Positions 45,781 through 54,845 of a stretch of DNA of 64,000 nt are shown in pieces (positions within the stretch are counted from its first letter, which is position 1; each line of letters starts with the position of its first letter). The stretch is from assembly GCF_017876795.1 (NCBI RefSeq), contig NZ_JAGIOR010000001.1, forward strand, positions 653,501 through 717,500. The letters run 5' to 3'. Below the pieces are notes generated by a model. The model made no database searches and was not told the origin of the DNA. It worked only from the letters and a program-made list of their open reading frames with translations. The DNA is from Rhizobium leguminosarum. GTDB taxonomy: Bacteria; Pseudomonadota; Alphaproteobacteria; Rhizobiales; Rhizobiaceae. A program made the position numbers and the translations under genes.

Positions 45781-48255
45781 ATGCGGGGGCGTTTGGCAAG
45801 CATCGGTGCGGAGGAAAGTCTACTTTCCGAAGGCTGGAACCTGATCCTGACGGAGCCGGGCGCCTGCGCCGTGCCGCACGACATCCCGCTCTCCGCCCGG
45901 TTCATCCCAGCGCCCGTTCCCGGAACCGTCGCCGCAGCGCTCGAAAAGGCCGGTCTCTTCGATCGGGAAAATCCCGAACCGTTGAACACGAGAGATGCCT
46001 GGTATCTCTGCCGGCTCTTCGATGCCGAGCCCGGCGCGGCAATCCTGCGTTTTGCAGGGCTCGCGACGCTTTGCCATGTCTTCCTGAACGGCCAGGAAAT
46101 CCTGTTTTCCGAGAGCATGTTCACGGCCCACGAGATTCCGGTGACGCTTTCGGGCGGCGACGAACTGGCGCTCTGCTTCCGCGCGCTCGGCCCCCGCCTG
46201 TCGGAGCCGGGCCCGCGCGCACGCTGGCGGCCGCAGATGATCACGCCGGCGGGCCTAAAGAATTTCCGCACGACGCTGCTCGGTCATATGCCGGGCTGGT
46301 GCCCCGATATCCATGCCGTCGGCCCATGGCGACCGATTTCGATGGTGCGGCGCAATCCCGTCTCGATCGACAATGTCTCCATCCGCGCGGTGTTGGAGGA
46401 AAGTGGCGTCGGCCGTCTCAGCGTTTCGCTGCACAGCAATGCCGAGCATCCCGTGATGCTGCTGCGCTGCGGCGGGATGGAGCAGCCCTTCGAGAAGATC
46501 GGCGACAATCATTATTCGGCTATCCTCAAGCTTTCCGACATCGAGCCCTGGTGGCCGCATACCCACGGCGCTCCGCGCCTCTATGAGCCGACGCTGATTT
46601 CCGACGGTGTGGAATATCCGCTCGGCACCACCGGCTTCCGGCGTATCGACGTCGACCACGGCGCCGATGGCGATGACTTCGCGCTCACCGTCAATGGCGA
46701 ACGCATCTTCTGCCGCGGCGCGGTTTGGACGACGGCCGATATCGTCCGATTGCCGGGCGGGCGGACAGATTATGAGCCGTTTCTGCGGCTTGCCGCTGGC
46801 GCCGGCATGAACATGATCCGCATCGGCGGCACCATGGCCTACGAGACGCCTGATTTCTTTGCGCTCTGCGACGAACTCGGCCTGCTGGTCTGGCAGGATT
46901 TCATGTTCGCCAATTTCGACTATCCGCGCAACGACAAGGCTTTTCTCGGCCATGTGCATGCCGAGGTCGAGGAATTCCTGCATGGCGTCCAGGCGTCGCC
47001 TTCCCTCGCCGTGCTCTGCGGCGGCAGCGAAATCCACCAGCAGGCGGCGATGCTCGGTCTGCCCATGGAATTCTGGAGCGGGCCGGTCACCGATGAAATC
47101 ATCCCGGCCATCGTCGCCCGTATGCGTCCCGACGTGCCCTATGTCCCGAACTCGCCCTATGGCGGAGCGATGCCGTTTTCACCCAGTGCTGGTATTGCCC
47201 ATTATTACGGCGTCGGCGCCTATATGCTACCGATTGCCGATGCGCGTCGCGCCGACGTTCGTTTTGCCTCCGAAAGCCTCGCCTTCGCTCATGTGCCGCA
47301 GCAAAGGACGCTGCAACGGCACCTCGATGTGCCGGCTGTGCACAGCCCGCTGTGGAAGGCCCGTGTGCCGCGCGACCGCAGCGCATCGTGGGATTTCGAG
47401 GATGTTCGCGATTTCTACCTGCAGCTTCTCTACGACCTCGATCCGGCCCAGCTGCGCCGCGAAGATCCGGGGCATTATCTCGATCTCTCCCGCGCCGTCA
47501 CCGGCGAGGTGATAGAAGAGACCTTTGCCGAATGGCGGTGCAAGGGCTCCTCCTGTAACGGCGCGCTCGTCTGGACGTTGCAGGATCTGCTGCCCGGTCC
47601 CGGCTGGGGCGTGATCGATTCCACGGGTGAGCCAAAGCCGGCCTGGTATGCGATGCGCCGTGCATTCCGGCCGGTTCAGGTGGTTTTCACCGACGAGGGG
47701 ACCAACGGTCTCGACGTGCACATCATCAACGAGACGGATGCCGCCCTCGATGTGGAACTCGAAGTCATCTGCCTGCGTGACGGAAAACAGCAGGTGCTCA
47801 GCGGCAGCAGGGCCTTCAAGCTGGCGGCAAGGGATACGGAACGTATTGCCTGCACCGCGCTGTTTGGCGCCTTTTTCGATACGACCTATGCCTTCCGTTT
47901 CGGGCCGCCGTCGCATGATGTGAGTGTCGCGCGCCTGCGTTCGCTGGCAGATGGCGCCATCCTCGCGGAAGGCTTCCATTTCCCGTGCGGACGGGGGAAG
48001 GCACTGCATGATGCCGGCATTGAAGCATCGCTCGGCAGGGATGACGACAACTGGTTCGTCGATCTGAGGACCGACCGGCTGGCGCAATCGGTGCATATCG
48101 ACGTCGAAGGCTACCGGGCCGGCGACGACTGGTTCCACCTTGCTCCCGGCACGACGCGGCGCGTGACGCTCTCGGCGCTGCCCGGAACCGAAAGCGATAT
48201 CGCGCCTGCAGGCGAGATCAGAAGCCTGGGAAGTTCGCATCGTGTCGCGCTGTAG
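45781..48255 (+). CDS. Glycoside hydrolase family 2 protein (beta-mannosidase-like)
   Basis: 824 residues with the GH2 order: sugar-binding jelly roll, immunoglobulin-like domain, then a TIM barrel. FCRGAVWTTADIVRLPGGR and MNMIRIGGTMAYETPDFFALCDELGLLVWQDF correspond to beta-mannosidase blocks. The probable acid/base is Glu in LAVLCGGSEIHQQ (CGNNE in mannosidases), the nucleophile Glu in VRFASESLAF. No signal peptide is seen, so it may act in the cytosol on an intermediate or need another route out. It is the fifth gene of the carrier-protein operon, joining amino acid activation to glycan metabolism. Confidence 0.88.
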   Translation: MRGRLASIGAEESLLSEGWNLILTEPGACAVPHDIPLSARFIPAPVPGTVAAALEKAGLFDRENPEPLNTRDAWYLCRLFDAEPGAAILRFAGLATLCHVFLNGQEILFSESMFTAHEIPVTLSGGDELALCFRALGPRLSEPGPRARWRPQMITPAGLKNFRTTLLGHMPGWCPDIHAVGPWRPISMVRRNPVSIDNVSIRAVLEESGVGRLSVSLHSNAEHPVMLLRCGGMEQPFEKIGDNHYSAILKLSDIEPWWPHTHGAPRLYEPTLISDGVEYPLGTTGFRRIDVDHGADGDDFALTVNGERIFCRGAVWTTADIVRLPGGRTDYEPFLRLAAGAGMNMIRIGGTMAYETPDFFALCDELGLLVWQDFMFANFDYPRNDKAFLGHVHAEVEEFLHGVQASPSLAVLCGGSEIHQQAAMLGLPMEFWSGPVTDEIIPAIVARMRPDVPYVPNSPYGGAMPFSPSAGIAHYYGVGAYMLPIADARRADVRFASESLAFAHVPQQRTLQRHLDVPAVHSPLWKARVPRDRSASWDFEDVRDFYLQLLYDLDPAQLRREDPGHYLDLSRAVTGEVIEETFAEWRCKGSSCNGALVWTLQDLLPGPGWGVIDSTGEPKPAWYAMRRAFRPVQVVFTDEGTNGLDVHIINETDAALDVELEVICLRDGKQQVLSGSRAFKLAARDTERIACTALFGAFFDTTYAFRFGPPSHDVSVARLRSLADGAILAEGFHFPCGRGKALHDAGIEASLGRDDDNWFVDLRTDRLAQSVHIDVEGYRAGDDWFHLAPGTTRRVTLSALPGTESDIAPAGEIRSLGSSHRVAL

Positions 48256-48263
48256 ATCAAAGA

Positions 48264-48317
48264 GATAGAACATGATGTCGTCCGAAAACCGCTCGCACTT
48301 TTCGGCATCATGCTCTC
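48264..48317. repeat. Palindromic intergenic repeat, inverted relative to 13751-13802
   Basis: AGAACATGATGTCGTCCGAA on the left and TTTTCGGCATCATGCTCT on the right pair as a long imperfect hairpin between the GH2 and glycosyltransferase genes. Confidence 0.75.
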
Positions 48318-48370
48318 GGCCTGACGCTCCCCGCGAAAAATGATGCCGATCCATTGAGAAAGACCGTGAT

Positions 48371-49549
48371 TTGAGAACGACATACCGCTTTTTGCGTGCC
48401 CATGTGCTGCAGCGGCTGATCCCGCGGTCGCGTCTGGCCTTCAATCCGCGCAAGCCGGTGAAAATCGTCGGCTATCTCTCGATGGCTGTCGGCATTGGCG
48501 AATCGGCAAGGCTCTGCGCCGGCGCCCTCTCCGAAGCAGGAAGGGCGATTTCGCTTTCCGACGTCAGCACGCATCCCGACGAGAAGTCCTTTGCCGGATG
48601 GACGCCGTCGCCTCTCTCGACCGAGGCGCCGGGAAGCCGTATCTGGCATCTCAATCCGCCGATGCTGCCACGCGCCATCCTGAAGAAGGGTGTCGCGAAT
48701 TTCACCCGCGCCTTCAATATCGGCTATTTCGCCTGGGAGCTCGAAGTCGTGCCGGCGGAATGGCGCAATGCGATGCACTACATGAACGCGGTCTTCGTGC
48801 CGTCGGAATTCACCCGACGGGCGATCGCGCCGCTCACCAAGGCACCCGTCATCGTCGTTCCGCATCCCGTCACCACGGCGCCGGCAACGGAAGGCATGCG
48901 GGAGAAGTTCGGCATCGAGAAGGACGCCTTTCTCGTCAGCTTCATTTTCAGCGCCGGCTCGTCGATCAACCGGAAGAATCCGCAGGCGGTGATCGAAGCC
49001 TTCAGGATATTCGCCGCCGAAGCCCCAAGCGCTTTCCTGTTGATGAAGGCCAGCGGCGATGTGAACAAGGATGAAGGCCTGCGCGCGCTGGTCGCTTCGG
49101 TTAAGGGCGACGCCCGGATCAGGATCATCACCGGCAGGCTGTCGAACGCAGATATCAACGGTCTCATCCGTTCTTCCGACGCCTATCTTTCGCTGCATCG
49201 TTCCGAGGGTTTCGGCCTGACGGTTGCCGAAGCGATCATGCAGGGCACGCCCGTCATCTCTACCGCCTGGTCGGGCACGGTGGACTTCTGCGACCCCGAC
49301 AATACATGGCTGGTCGACTCTTCCCTCATTCCTGTTGTCGATACCCATCCCGAATTTGCCGGGCTTGCGGGTGCGGTCTGGGCGGATCCCTCTGCGCAAG
49401 CGGCGGCGGCGCACCTTGGGGACATCTTCCGCGCGCCCGAGCTTGCGCGGGAGAAGGCTGAGAAGGCGCGGGCCTTCCTGCTGCGCTACCTCGCTGAGAA
49501 CAGCTATGAGAAAGCGCTTCAGGCGCTGGCGGCGATGCAGGCGAGCTAA
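48371..49549 (+). CDS. Glycosyltransferase, GT-B fold (GT4-like)
   Basis: 392 residues. The N-terminal Rossmann-like part begins KIVGYLSMAVGIGESARLCA; the C-terminal donor-binding half has the GT4 signature HRSEGFGLTVAEAIMQGTPVISTAWSG (near residue 277), with the two glutamates spaced as EGFGLTVAE. It transfers a sugar from a nucleotide donor, probably in cell-surface glycan assembly. Translation starts at TTG 48371 behind GAGAAAGACCG. The stop codon TAA lies inside the CTAAG target of IS copy 2, so the coding sequence survives the insertion. Confidence 0.87.
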   Translation: MRTTYRFLRAHVLQRLIPRSRLAFNPRKPVKIVGYLSMAVGIGESARLCAGALSEAGRAISLSDVSTHPDEKSFAGWTPSPLSTEAPGSRIWHLNPPMLPRAILKKGVANFTRAFNIGYFAWELEVVPAEWRNAMHYMNAVFVPSEFTRRAIAPLTKAPVIVVPHPVTTAPATEGMREKFGIEKDAFLVSFIFSAGSSINRKNPQAVIEAFRIFAAEAPSAFLLMKASGDVNKDEGLRALVASVKGDARIRIITGRLSNADINGLIRSSDAYLSLHRSEGFGLTVAEAIMQGTPVISTAWSGTVDFCDPDNTWLVDSSLIPVVDTHPEFAGLAGAVWADPSAQAAAAHLGDIFRAPELAREKAEKARAFLLRYLAENSYEKALQALAAMQAS

Positions 49550-49617
49550 GGATCTGACGCCATATAAGCACTGCATATTTTGACAAACCGGTGTCTGGCT
49601 TATGTCCGGATTGAAGG

Positions 49618-49959
49618 TCAGTAGTTGCGACCGTTTTGCTGTTTGAGCTTCTTGATACGGTGCCGTTGATAGGCGTCGATTTGCCGGAACGGCGGCATCC
49701 GTTTGTTAAAGATGAGATGCGTGATGGAGACGATGCAGGGGGTTTTGGTTTCCGGTCCGCCGATGTCCAACGCGCACACAATCCCGCCCTCTTCTCCCAT
49801 GTAGAAAAGGCTTGTCACGTTGCAACCATCGGGGATCTCGAGATCCGGGGATTGCTTGGTCAGCGTTATTTTAAGCGTTTGAGACAGCCTCGTTTCGAGG
49901 GGAAGTGACGCCTCGAGTTCACGAACAAGGTGATCGGTTTTCTCAGGATCATCGATCAT
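49618..49959 (-). CDS. Accessory protein of unknown function carried by the IS (copy 2)
   Basis: 113 residues, identical to the product at 35621-35962, starting MIDDPEKTDHLVRE inside the 3' end of the transposase gene. Same doubts as for copy 1: no recognised family, probably translated by coupling. The identity of the two copies points to a very recent duplication. Confidence 0.7.
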   Translation of the reverse strand: MIDDPEKTDHLVRELEASLPLETRLSQTLKITLTKQSPDLEIPDGCNVTSLFYMGEEGGIVCALDIGGPETKTPCIVSITHLIFNKRMPPFRQIDAYQRHRIKKLKQQNGRNY

Positions 49960-51196
49960 CGGCAACACTCTCGGCGATAGCGCTATCGGACACAACGGAG
50001 GTGGGCGAAATCGTGTAGTTCCACTCACCGTGGAAGGGATCACGATCAATATTGATTGCATTCATTTCAGCATCGGTGATCTTGATGGCCTTGGGATAGT
50101 CATTTTCGTCGAGGCAACATTGAACGTCGAGCCCGTTGGCCGTCGTCGTGGCCCCGATCAGTTGAACGATGACCTCATGACTGACGAGGGGCTTGCCGCG
50201 CCAATTCTGTGTGATGAATGCAAATAGCCGGTGTTCTATGCGGTTCCATTTGCTGGTCCCCGGCGGGTGGTGAGCGACCGTGATAGCTAACCCAGTTTCA
50301 TTGGCGAATGATTGAAGCTCGCGCTTCCACAGTCGCACACGGGCCCCGTTGCTGCCACCGCAATCGGCGGTAATGAGTAGACCGGTTGAACCAGGATAGC
50401 GGCTCTTTCCCAAGACATTCCACCACCGTCGAATGCTCTCTACGGCAAAGGCGGCGGTGTCATGATCGATGCCGACATTCACCCAACCCGAGTTGTTGGT
50501 GATGTCGTAGACGCCGTAAGGTGCGACCTTGCCGAGTTCGGGTATCTTGAAGTCGTGAACGCGCACGGGTTCGGGGCCGCCTTTGGGACGCAGCTCACGC
50601 CCGCCGTTCTTGAAATCGCCAACCAGCTCCTTTTTCTTTGTGTCGACCGAAATGGCGGCCTGGCCGGCCGCCTGGAACTGCTTGATCTTCTCGTTGATGT
50701 GTTCGAACTGGGTGTCGCGGTCAGGATGAGACGCCCCCTCCAAGGTCTTCTTGTTGGCCTGGAGGCTGAAGCCAAGCTTGCGCAGCAGCCGACCAACCAA
50801 CTTCTGGCTGGCCGTAAAGCCGCGTTGTGCCAATGCGCCGGCAAGGTGGCGCTGGCTTCTGCTCACCCACAACAATGCTGCTTCAGGATCGCCACGGATC
50901 GCCGATTGAACCAATTCTTCAAGTGCAGCCAAGAGGCCCGGCTCAGTCTCGATCTTTGGCCTGCGGCCGCCGCCCGGCCGCCGAACCCGGCGTTCCAGTC
51001 GTGCATCTGCGGTCCGCAACTCCGTAAGACCGCGCCCGATCGTACTGCGCGCAACGCCGGTCGCCGCCGAAACCGCCGTCACTCCACCCCGGCCCGCCGC
51101 GCGAGCCTCGGTTGCCGCCAACAAACGCCGTGCCCGCTCATCGAGATAAGGCGCAAGCGTCTCAAAGCGAGCTTTGATCGCCGCGATATCAATCAT
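49949..51196 (-). CDS. ISAzo13-family DDE transposase (copy 2)
   Basis: 415 residues, identical to the transposase of copy 1, with the same N-terminal helix-turn-helix and DDE residues (Asp185, Asp278, Glu321) and an uninterrupted frame. Both copies are therefore potentially active and could supply transposase in trans. Confidence 0.92.
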   Translation of the reverse strand: MIDIAAIKARFETLAPYLDERARRLLAATEARAAGRGGVTAVSAATGVARSTIGRGLTELRTADARLERRVRRPGGGRRPKIETEPGLLAALEELVQSAIRGDPEAALLWVSRSQRHLAGALAQRGFTASQKLVGRLLRKLGFSLQANKKTLEGASHPDRDTQFEHINEKIKQFQAAGQAAISVDTKKKELVGDFKNGGRELRPKGGPEPVRVHDFKIPELGKVAPYGVYDITNNSGWVNVGIDHDTAAFAVESIRRWWNVLGKSRYPGSTGLLITADCGGSNGARVRLWKRELQSFANETGLAITVAHHPPGTSKWNRIEHRLFAFITQNWRGKPLVSHEVIVQLIGATTTANGLDVQCCLDENDYPKAIKITDAEMNAINIDRDPFHGEWNYTISPTSVVSDSAIAESVADDR

Positions 51197-51383
51197 CCAG
51201 GTCGCTCAAATTCATTCGCCCACTGAATCAGAAAGTTTAACCTCCGTCCAGCATCGCTCATCTCTACACCAAGTAATCTACCAAGATCTAACGAATCGTT
51301 TGTTCCGTCTCAGGCCCTAAGGTGAGGTCGTCACTCCGCTTTATTTTAACATTTTCGCATTAGAGATGACGGGTATGCGGCTT

Positions 51384-51491
51384 TAGAGCATGTCGCGCAA
51401 AAGTGTGCAGCGGTTTTGCGATAACGACATGCGTAAAAACAAAGGCCCAAAGCGCGAGGAGCGAATCTGAAAGATCGCGACGCGCTTTGGA
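51384..51491. repeat. RIME-like intergenic mosaic repeat, copy C (inverted)
   Basis: Inverted version of 21768-21872: GCATGTCGCG...CGACATGC, T-poor linker, then AAGCGCGAGGAGCGAATC...GCGCTTTGG. It ends about 20 bp before the start of the flippase-fusion gene, so the repeat may shape its leader. Confidence 0.8.
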
Positions 51492-51512
51492 CCGATCCTG
51501 GCGGATGGACAG

Positions 51513-54500
51513 ATGTCGAAGGGTATTATCGCAAATTCGGTGATGAACGCGGCAGCAGGCATGCTGCTGCTTCTGACGGGCTTCGTCTCGTCGATCATAA
51601 CCGCACGGCTGCTCGGGCCGGAAGCCAACGGCATCGTCGCCTTCTCGCTCTGGCTGGTGGTCACGGGCGCCTCGATCGCCGAACTCGGCTCCAGCATCAC
51701 GCTGTTGAAGACCCTGCCGCAACTTTCGGCGGAAGGATACGACGCGCGCCGCCGGCGCGGTTTCGCCGCCATCCTCGTCAGCTTCATGATGTTCTCGACG
51801 GTCGTGCTGCTGGCGCTCTACGCTCTGTTTTTCCTGACCTCCGAGGAGATGCACTGGGCCGATACCGCGCCCTCCGTCGCTCTGGTCACCGGCGTGCTGT
51901 TCTTCGTCCAGGCGATCGGATCCTTCGTCAAATTTTACCTGATCGGCGAAAAAAAGCTTGGTGCCTTCTTCCGGCTGACGGTCGCCGTCTCGATCTTGCA
52001 GCTCGCCGGTGTTGCTGTCGGTGCCGTTTTCTATGGCGTCGAGGGTGTTCTCGTTGGTTATGCGCTCGGCCAACTCGTGCTGTTTTTCGCCACGCTGCCG
52101 ATCCTTCTTGCGCGGCGCGACTGGTGCGGGGTCTCGCTGAAATCGCTCGCCTCCTCCTCCGTCATCCTGTCGATCCAGTTCATCATCGATTCCATCTTCC
52201 TCAACCGGCTCGAACTGCTCTTCCTGCAGCAGTTCTGGTCGGTGGAGATGGTCGGCTACTACGCCGTCGGCCTGTCGATCGCCAATATCGCCCTTCAACT
52301 GCCGATCCAGATGACCGGTAGCCTGCTGCCCTATTATTCCGAGCGGCGACACAACAGCGACGATTCGACCTTGCCGGTCGAAGTCTTCGCCGCCGTTACC
52401 CGCAGCATGGCCTATATCGTCTTGCCGATGAGCCTCGGGCTTGCAGCGATCTCCAGCGAACTGGTGCTTGTGGTGTTCGGCGAGGCGTTCCGCCGCAGCG
52501 GCACGGTGGTGGCGCTGCTGGCGCTCGTCGCGCCCGCCTATACCTTCATGCAGATCCTCAGCCTCTACCTGTTGTCGATGGACCGGGCCCGCTCCCGTCT
52601 GAACATCAGTGTGATAGGTGGCCTTCTGATGGTAGTCGGTTGTTTACTGATCGTACCTAGGCTTGCTGCCGAGGGTGCCGCACTCGTGCGCATCCTCGTC
52701 TTCGTTGCGATGTCGGTGATGATGATCAGACAGACAGGATTCGGCTCCCAGCTTTCAGGTCTCTACACGAGCCTGACGAAGGTGACGCTCGCCGCCGCGC
52801 TCTGCGCTTGCGGAGCGATTTCCGTGCTGGAATTCCTGCATGGCCCGGCCGGACTGCTGGCTGCGATCATCGCCGGTACGTTCTGCTATTTCGCGGCGTT
52901 GCGTGTGCTGCGCGCCGTGCCGGGCGAGGATGTCGACGTCATGCGCTCCATTCTCGACAAGATGCCATCGCTGCTACGCCGGCCTGTGGGGCACGCGATC
53001 AATTTCATTGCGCCGCGGCTGCCCGGCGATCCCGATCGCGCCAAGGTCGCGCCCGGTGAATTCTCGCTGGAGCCGGCCGAGGGCGCGGGACGCAGCGCCG
53101 CCCTGCCTGTCGTTTTCGACGGCACGGTCGGGCTGTTCATGCCCGAGAACCCTCTAGCGAAGATGCGATCGGCGGCCGTGCTCTTTGTCAGCCCGTGGGG
53201 TTTCGAGGAGATGTGCAGCCGCAAGTTTTTCCGCGTCGCGGCCGAGCATTTTTCCGACATCGGCGTGCCGAGCCTGCGCTTCGACTATCGCGGCACCGGC
53301 GATGCGCTCGATTTCGGCGCGCTGCCGGCAAGGCTGGAAACCTGGGAAAATTCGATCCGCGCGGCAGCCGCAAAGCTGAAGTCGCTGAGCGGCTGCGACC
53401 GCGTCATCCTCATCGCCCAGGGCCTCGGCGCAACACTTTCCCAGCGCATCGGCTCCTCGATCGAGGGCGTCGACAGCTTGGTCATGCTGGCCCCGGTGCT
53501 GAGCGGCCGGGCCTATCTGCGTGAACTCAACATGTGGTCCAGGATTATCGATGCCGATCTCGGCCTCGGCAAGGAGCACGTCCAGACGGCGAAGGTGCAG
53601 ATCGCCGGGTTGGTCATGCCTGAGGAGATCGCTGCCGAGCTCGGCAAGCTCAGCATCGCTTCACCCCAGGGGCTTGCTGCCTCGCGCTATCTGATCCTTG
53701 AACGTCCCGCCAAGGCCGAGGATACCGGCTTTGCCGATGCGCTGAGGGCGCTGGGCGCCGATGTCGAGCAGAGGGCTTTCGAAGGCTATGACGAGCTCGC
53801 CACCAATCCGCTGTTTGCCAAGACGCCGAATGATGTCATCGCGCTGTTGACGACGTGGCTTGAGGCAACGACGACGGAGACGTCCGCGGCCCATTCATTT
53901 GCAGCGATCGAGAACCCGCCGCTTGCGGGTGACGGCTTTATGGAAACGCCGGTCCGTTTCGGAAGCCATGATCACTTGGTCGGCGTTGTCAGCCGGCCGC
54001 TGGGCGAGATCAAGGGCAATGCCGTGCTGTTCCTGTCGACGGCCTATGACCGGCATGCCGGCTGGGGACGGACGACGGTTGATATGGCCCGCGAGCTCGC
54101 GCGGCAAGGCGTCGTTTCGCTGCGCTTCGATTCCGCCAATGTCGGCGACAGCCCGCCGCGGCCGGATGCACCGGAACAGGTGCTTTATTCGGATACGCAG
54201 ACCGCGGACGCGGTCGCCTCGCTCGATCTGCTCGAAAGCATCGTCACCGGTCCGGTCATGGTCGCCGGCCGATGCAGCGGCGGTTATCTCGCCTTCCGCG
54301 CCGGGGTCGCCGATGAACGTCTGAAGGCTGTCGTCTCGATCAATCCCTTTGTCTATTACTGGGACCCGAAGATGCCGGTGCGCAAGGAGCATATCGTTTC
54401 CGTTCCCCGCAGCCTGGATGACTACGGCCAGCGCCTGGCGCGGCTCGATACGCTGAAGCGGCTGTTGCGCGGCCAGGTGGATGTGGTTTCGGCGCTGCAG

Positions 54501-54824
54501 AATGTCGTCATCGCCGCCGGCCGCCGGCTGTCGCCGTGGATCGCGCCGCTGCTCGAGCAGCTTCCCGACCGACGCCATATCGCCCGCGAGGTCCGGCATT
54601 CCTTCGCGCTGTTCGGCAAACGCAAGGTGCCGCTGACGCTGATCTACAGCGAGGGCGATGTCGGGCTCGACCACGTTTATTTCCATTTCGGGCCGCGCGG
54701 TGCCAGGCTTTCCCGCTATCCGAACGTCCGGCTGCTGATGCTGCCGGATGCCGACCACAATCTGACGCCGCCGCAGTCGCGCAAATTCGTACTGGACGAG
54801 ATCATTCGTCTAGCGAGAGCGTGA
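51513..54824 (+). CDS. Polysaccharide flippase fused to two alpha/beta-hydrolase domains
   Basis: 1103 residues. Residues about 1-480 are a Wzx/MATE-like lipid-linked oligosaccharide flippase with 12-14 helices (start ANSVMNAAAGMLLLLTGFVSS). Two alpha/beta-hydrolase domains follow (about 540-790 and 810-1100). The first has IAQGLGA where a GxSxG nucleophile elbow is expected (Gly637 for Ser), so it may be non-catalytic. The second has VAGRCSGGYLAF, with Cys921 as nucleophile, plus YSEGDVGLDH and LPDADHNLTPP for the acid and histidine. Glycan export with acyl transfer or hydrolysis is implied. It stands directly after IS copy 2 and completes the glycan cluster. Confidence 0.87.
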   Translation: MSKGIIANSVMNAAAGMLLLLTGFVSSIITARLLGPEANGIVAFSLWLVVTGASIAELGSSITLLKTLPQLSAEGYDARRRRGFAAILVSFMMFSTVVLLALYALFFLTSEEMHWADTAPSVALVTGVLFFVQAIGSFVKFYLIGEKKLGAFFRLTVAVSILQLAGVAVGAVFYGVEGVLVGYALGQLVLFFATLPILLARRDWCGVSLKSLASSSVILSIQFIIDSIFLNRLELLFLQQFWSVEMVGYYAVGLSIANIALQLPIQMTGSLLPYYSERRHNSDDSTLPVEVFAAVTRSMAYIVLPMSLGLAAISSELVLVVFGEAFRRSGTVVALLALVAPAYTFMQILSLYLLSMDRARSRLNISVIGGLLMVVGCLLIVPRLAAEGAALVRILVFVAMSVMMIRQTGFGSQLSGLYTSLTKVTLAAALCACGAISVLEFLHGPAGLLAAIIAGTFCYFAALRVLRAVPGEDVDVMRSILDKMPSLLRRPVGHAINFIAPRLPGDPDRAKVAPGEFSLEPAEGAGRSAALPVVFDGTVGLFMPENPLAKMRSAAVLFVSPWGFEEMCSRKFFRVAAEHFSDIGVPSLRFDYRGTGDALDFGALPARLETWENSIRAAAAKLKSLSGCDRVILIAQGLGATLSQRIGSSIEGVDSLVMLAPVLSGRAYLRELNMWSRIIDADLGLGKEHVQTAKVQIAGLVMPEEIAAELGKLSIASPQGLAASRYLILERPAKAEDTGFADALRALGADVEQRAFEGYDELATNPLFAKTPNDVIALLTTWLEATTTETSAAHSFAAIENPPLAGDGFMETPVRFGSHDHLVGVVSRPLGEIKGNAVLFLSTAYDRHAGWGRTTVDMARELARQGVVSLRFDSANVGDSPPRPDAPEQVLYSDTQTADAVASLDLLESIVTGPVMVAGRCSGGYLAFRAGVADERLKAVVSINPFVYYWDPKMPVRKEHIVSVPRSLDDYGQRLARLDTLKRLLRGQVDVVSALQNVVIAAGRRLSPWIAPLLEQLPDRRHIAREVRHSFALFGKRKVPLTLIYSEGDVGLDHVYFHFGPRGARLSRYPNVRLLMLPDADHNLTPPQSRKFVLDEIIRLARA

Positions 54825-54845
54825 CCAGAATTTCAGCAAGCTGGA

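Larger units (their letters stand above)
49551..51316 (-). mobile_element. ISAzo13-type insertion sequence, copy 2 (1766 bp)
   Basis: Same length and same encoded proteins as copy 1 at 34264-36029, in opposite orientation. It is flanked by CTAAG on both sides (49546-49550 and 51317-51321). In the element's own orientation the target is CTTAG here and CTAAG in copy 1, so the preferred site appears to be the palindrome CTWAG. It separates the glycosyltransferase from the flippase-fusion gene. Confidence 0.92.

Noticed and set aside
50462..51226. 254-codon frame on the plus strand inside IS copy 2
   Set aside because: Antisense to the transposase, whose DDE residues and identity with copy 1 show it is the real gene.
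34264..51316. The two IS copies as ends of a composite transposon carrying the 13.5-kb segment
   Set aside because: Each copy has its own matching 5-bp duplication, copy 1 splits a chromosomal gene exactly, and the interior holds core genes (efp, epmA, epmB). Two separate insertions explain this better.
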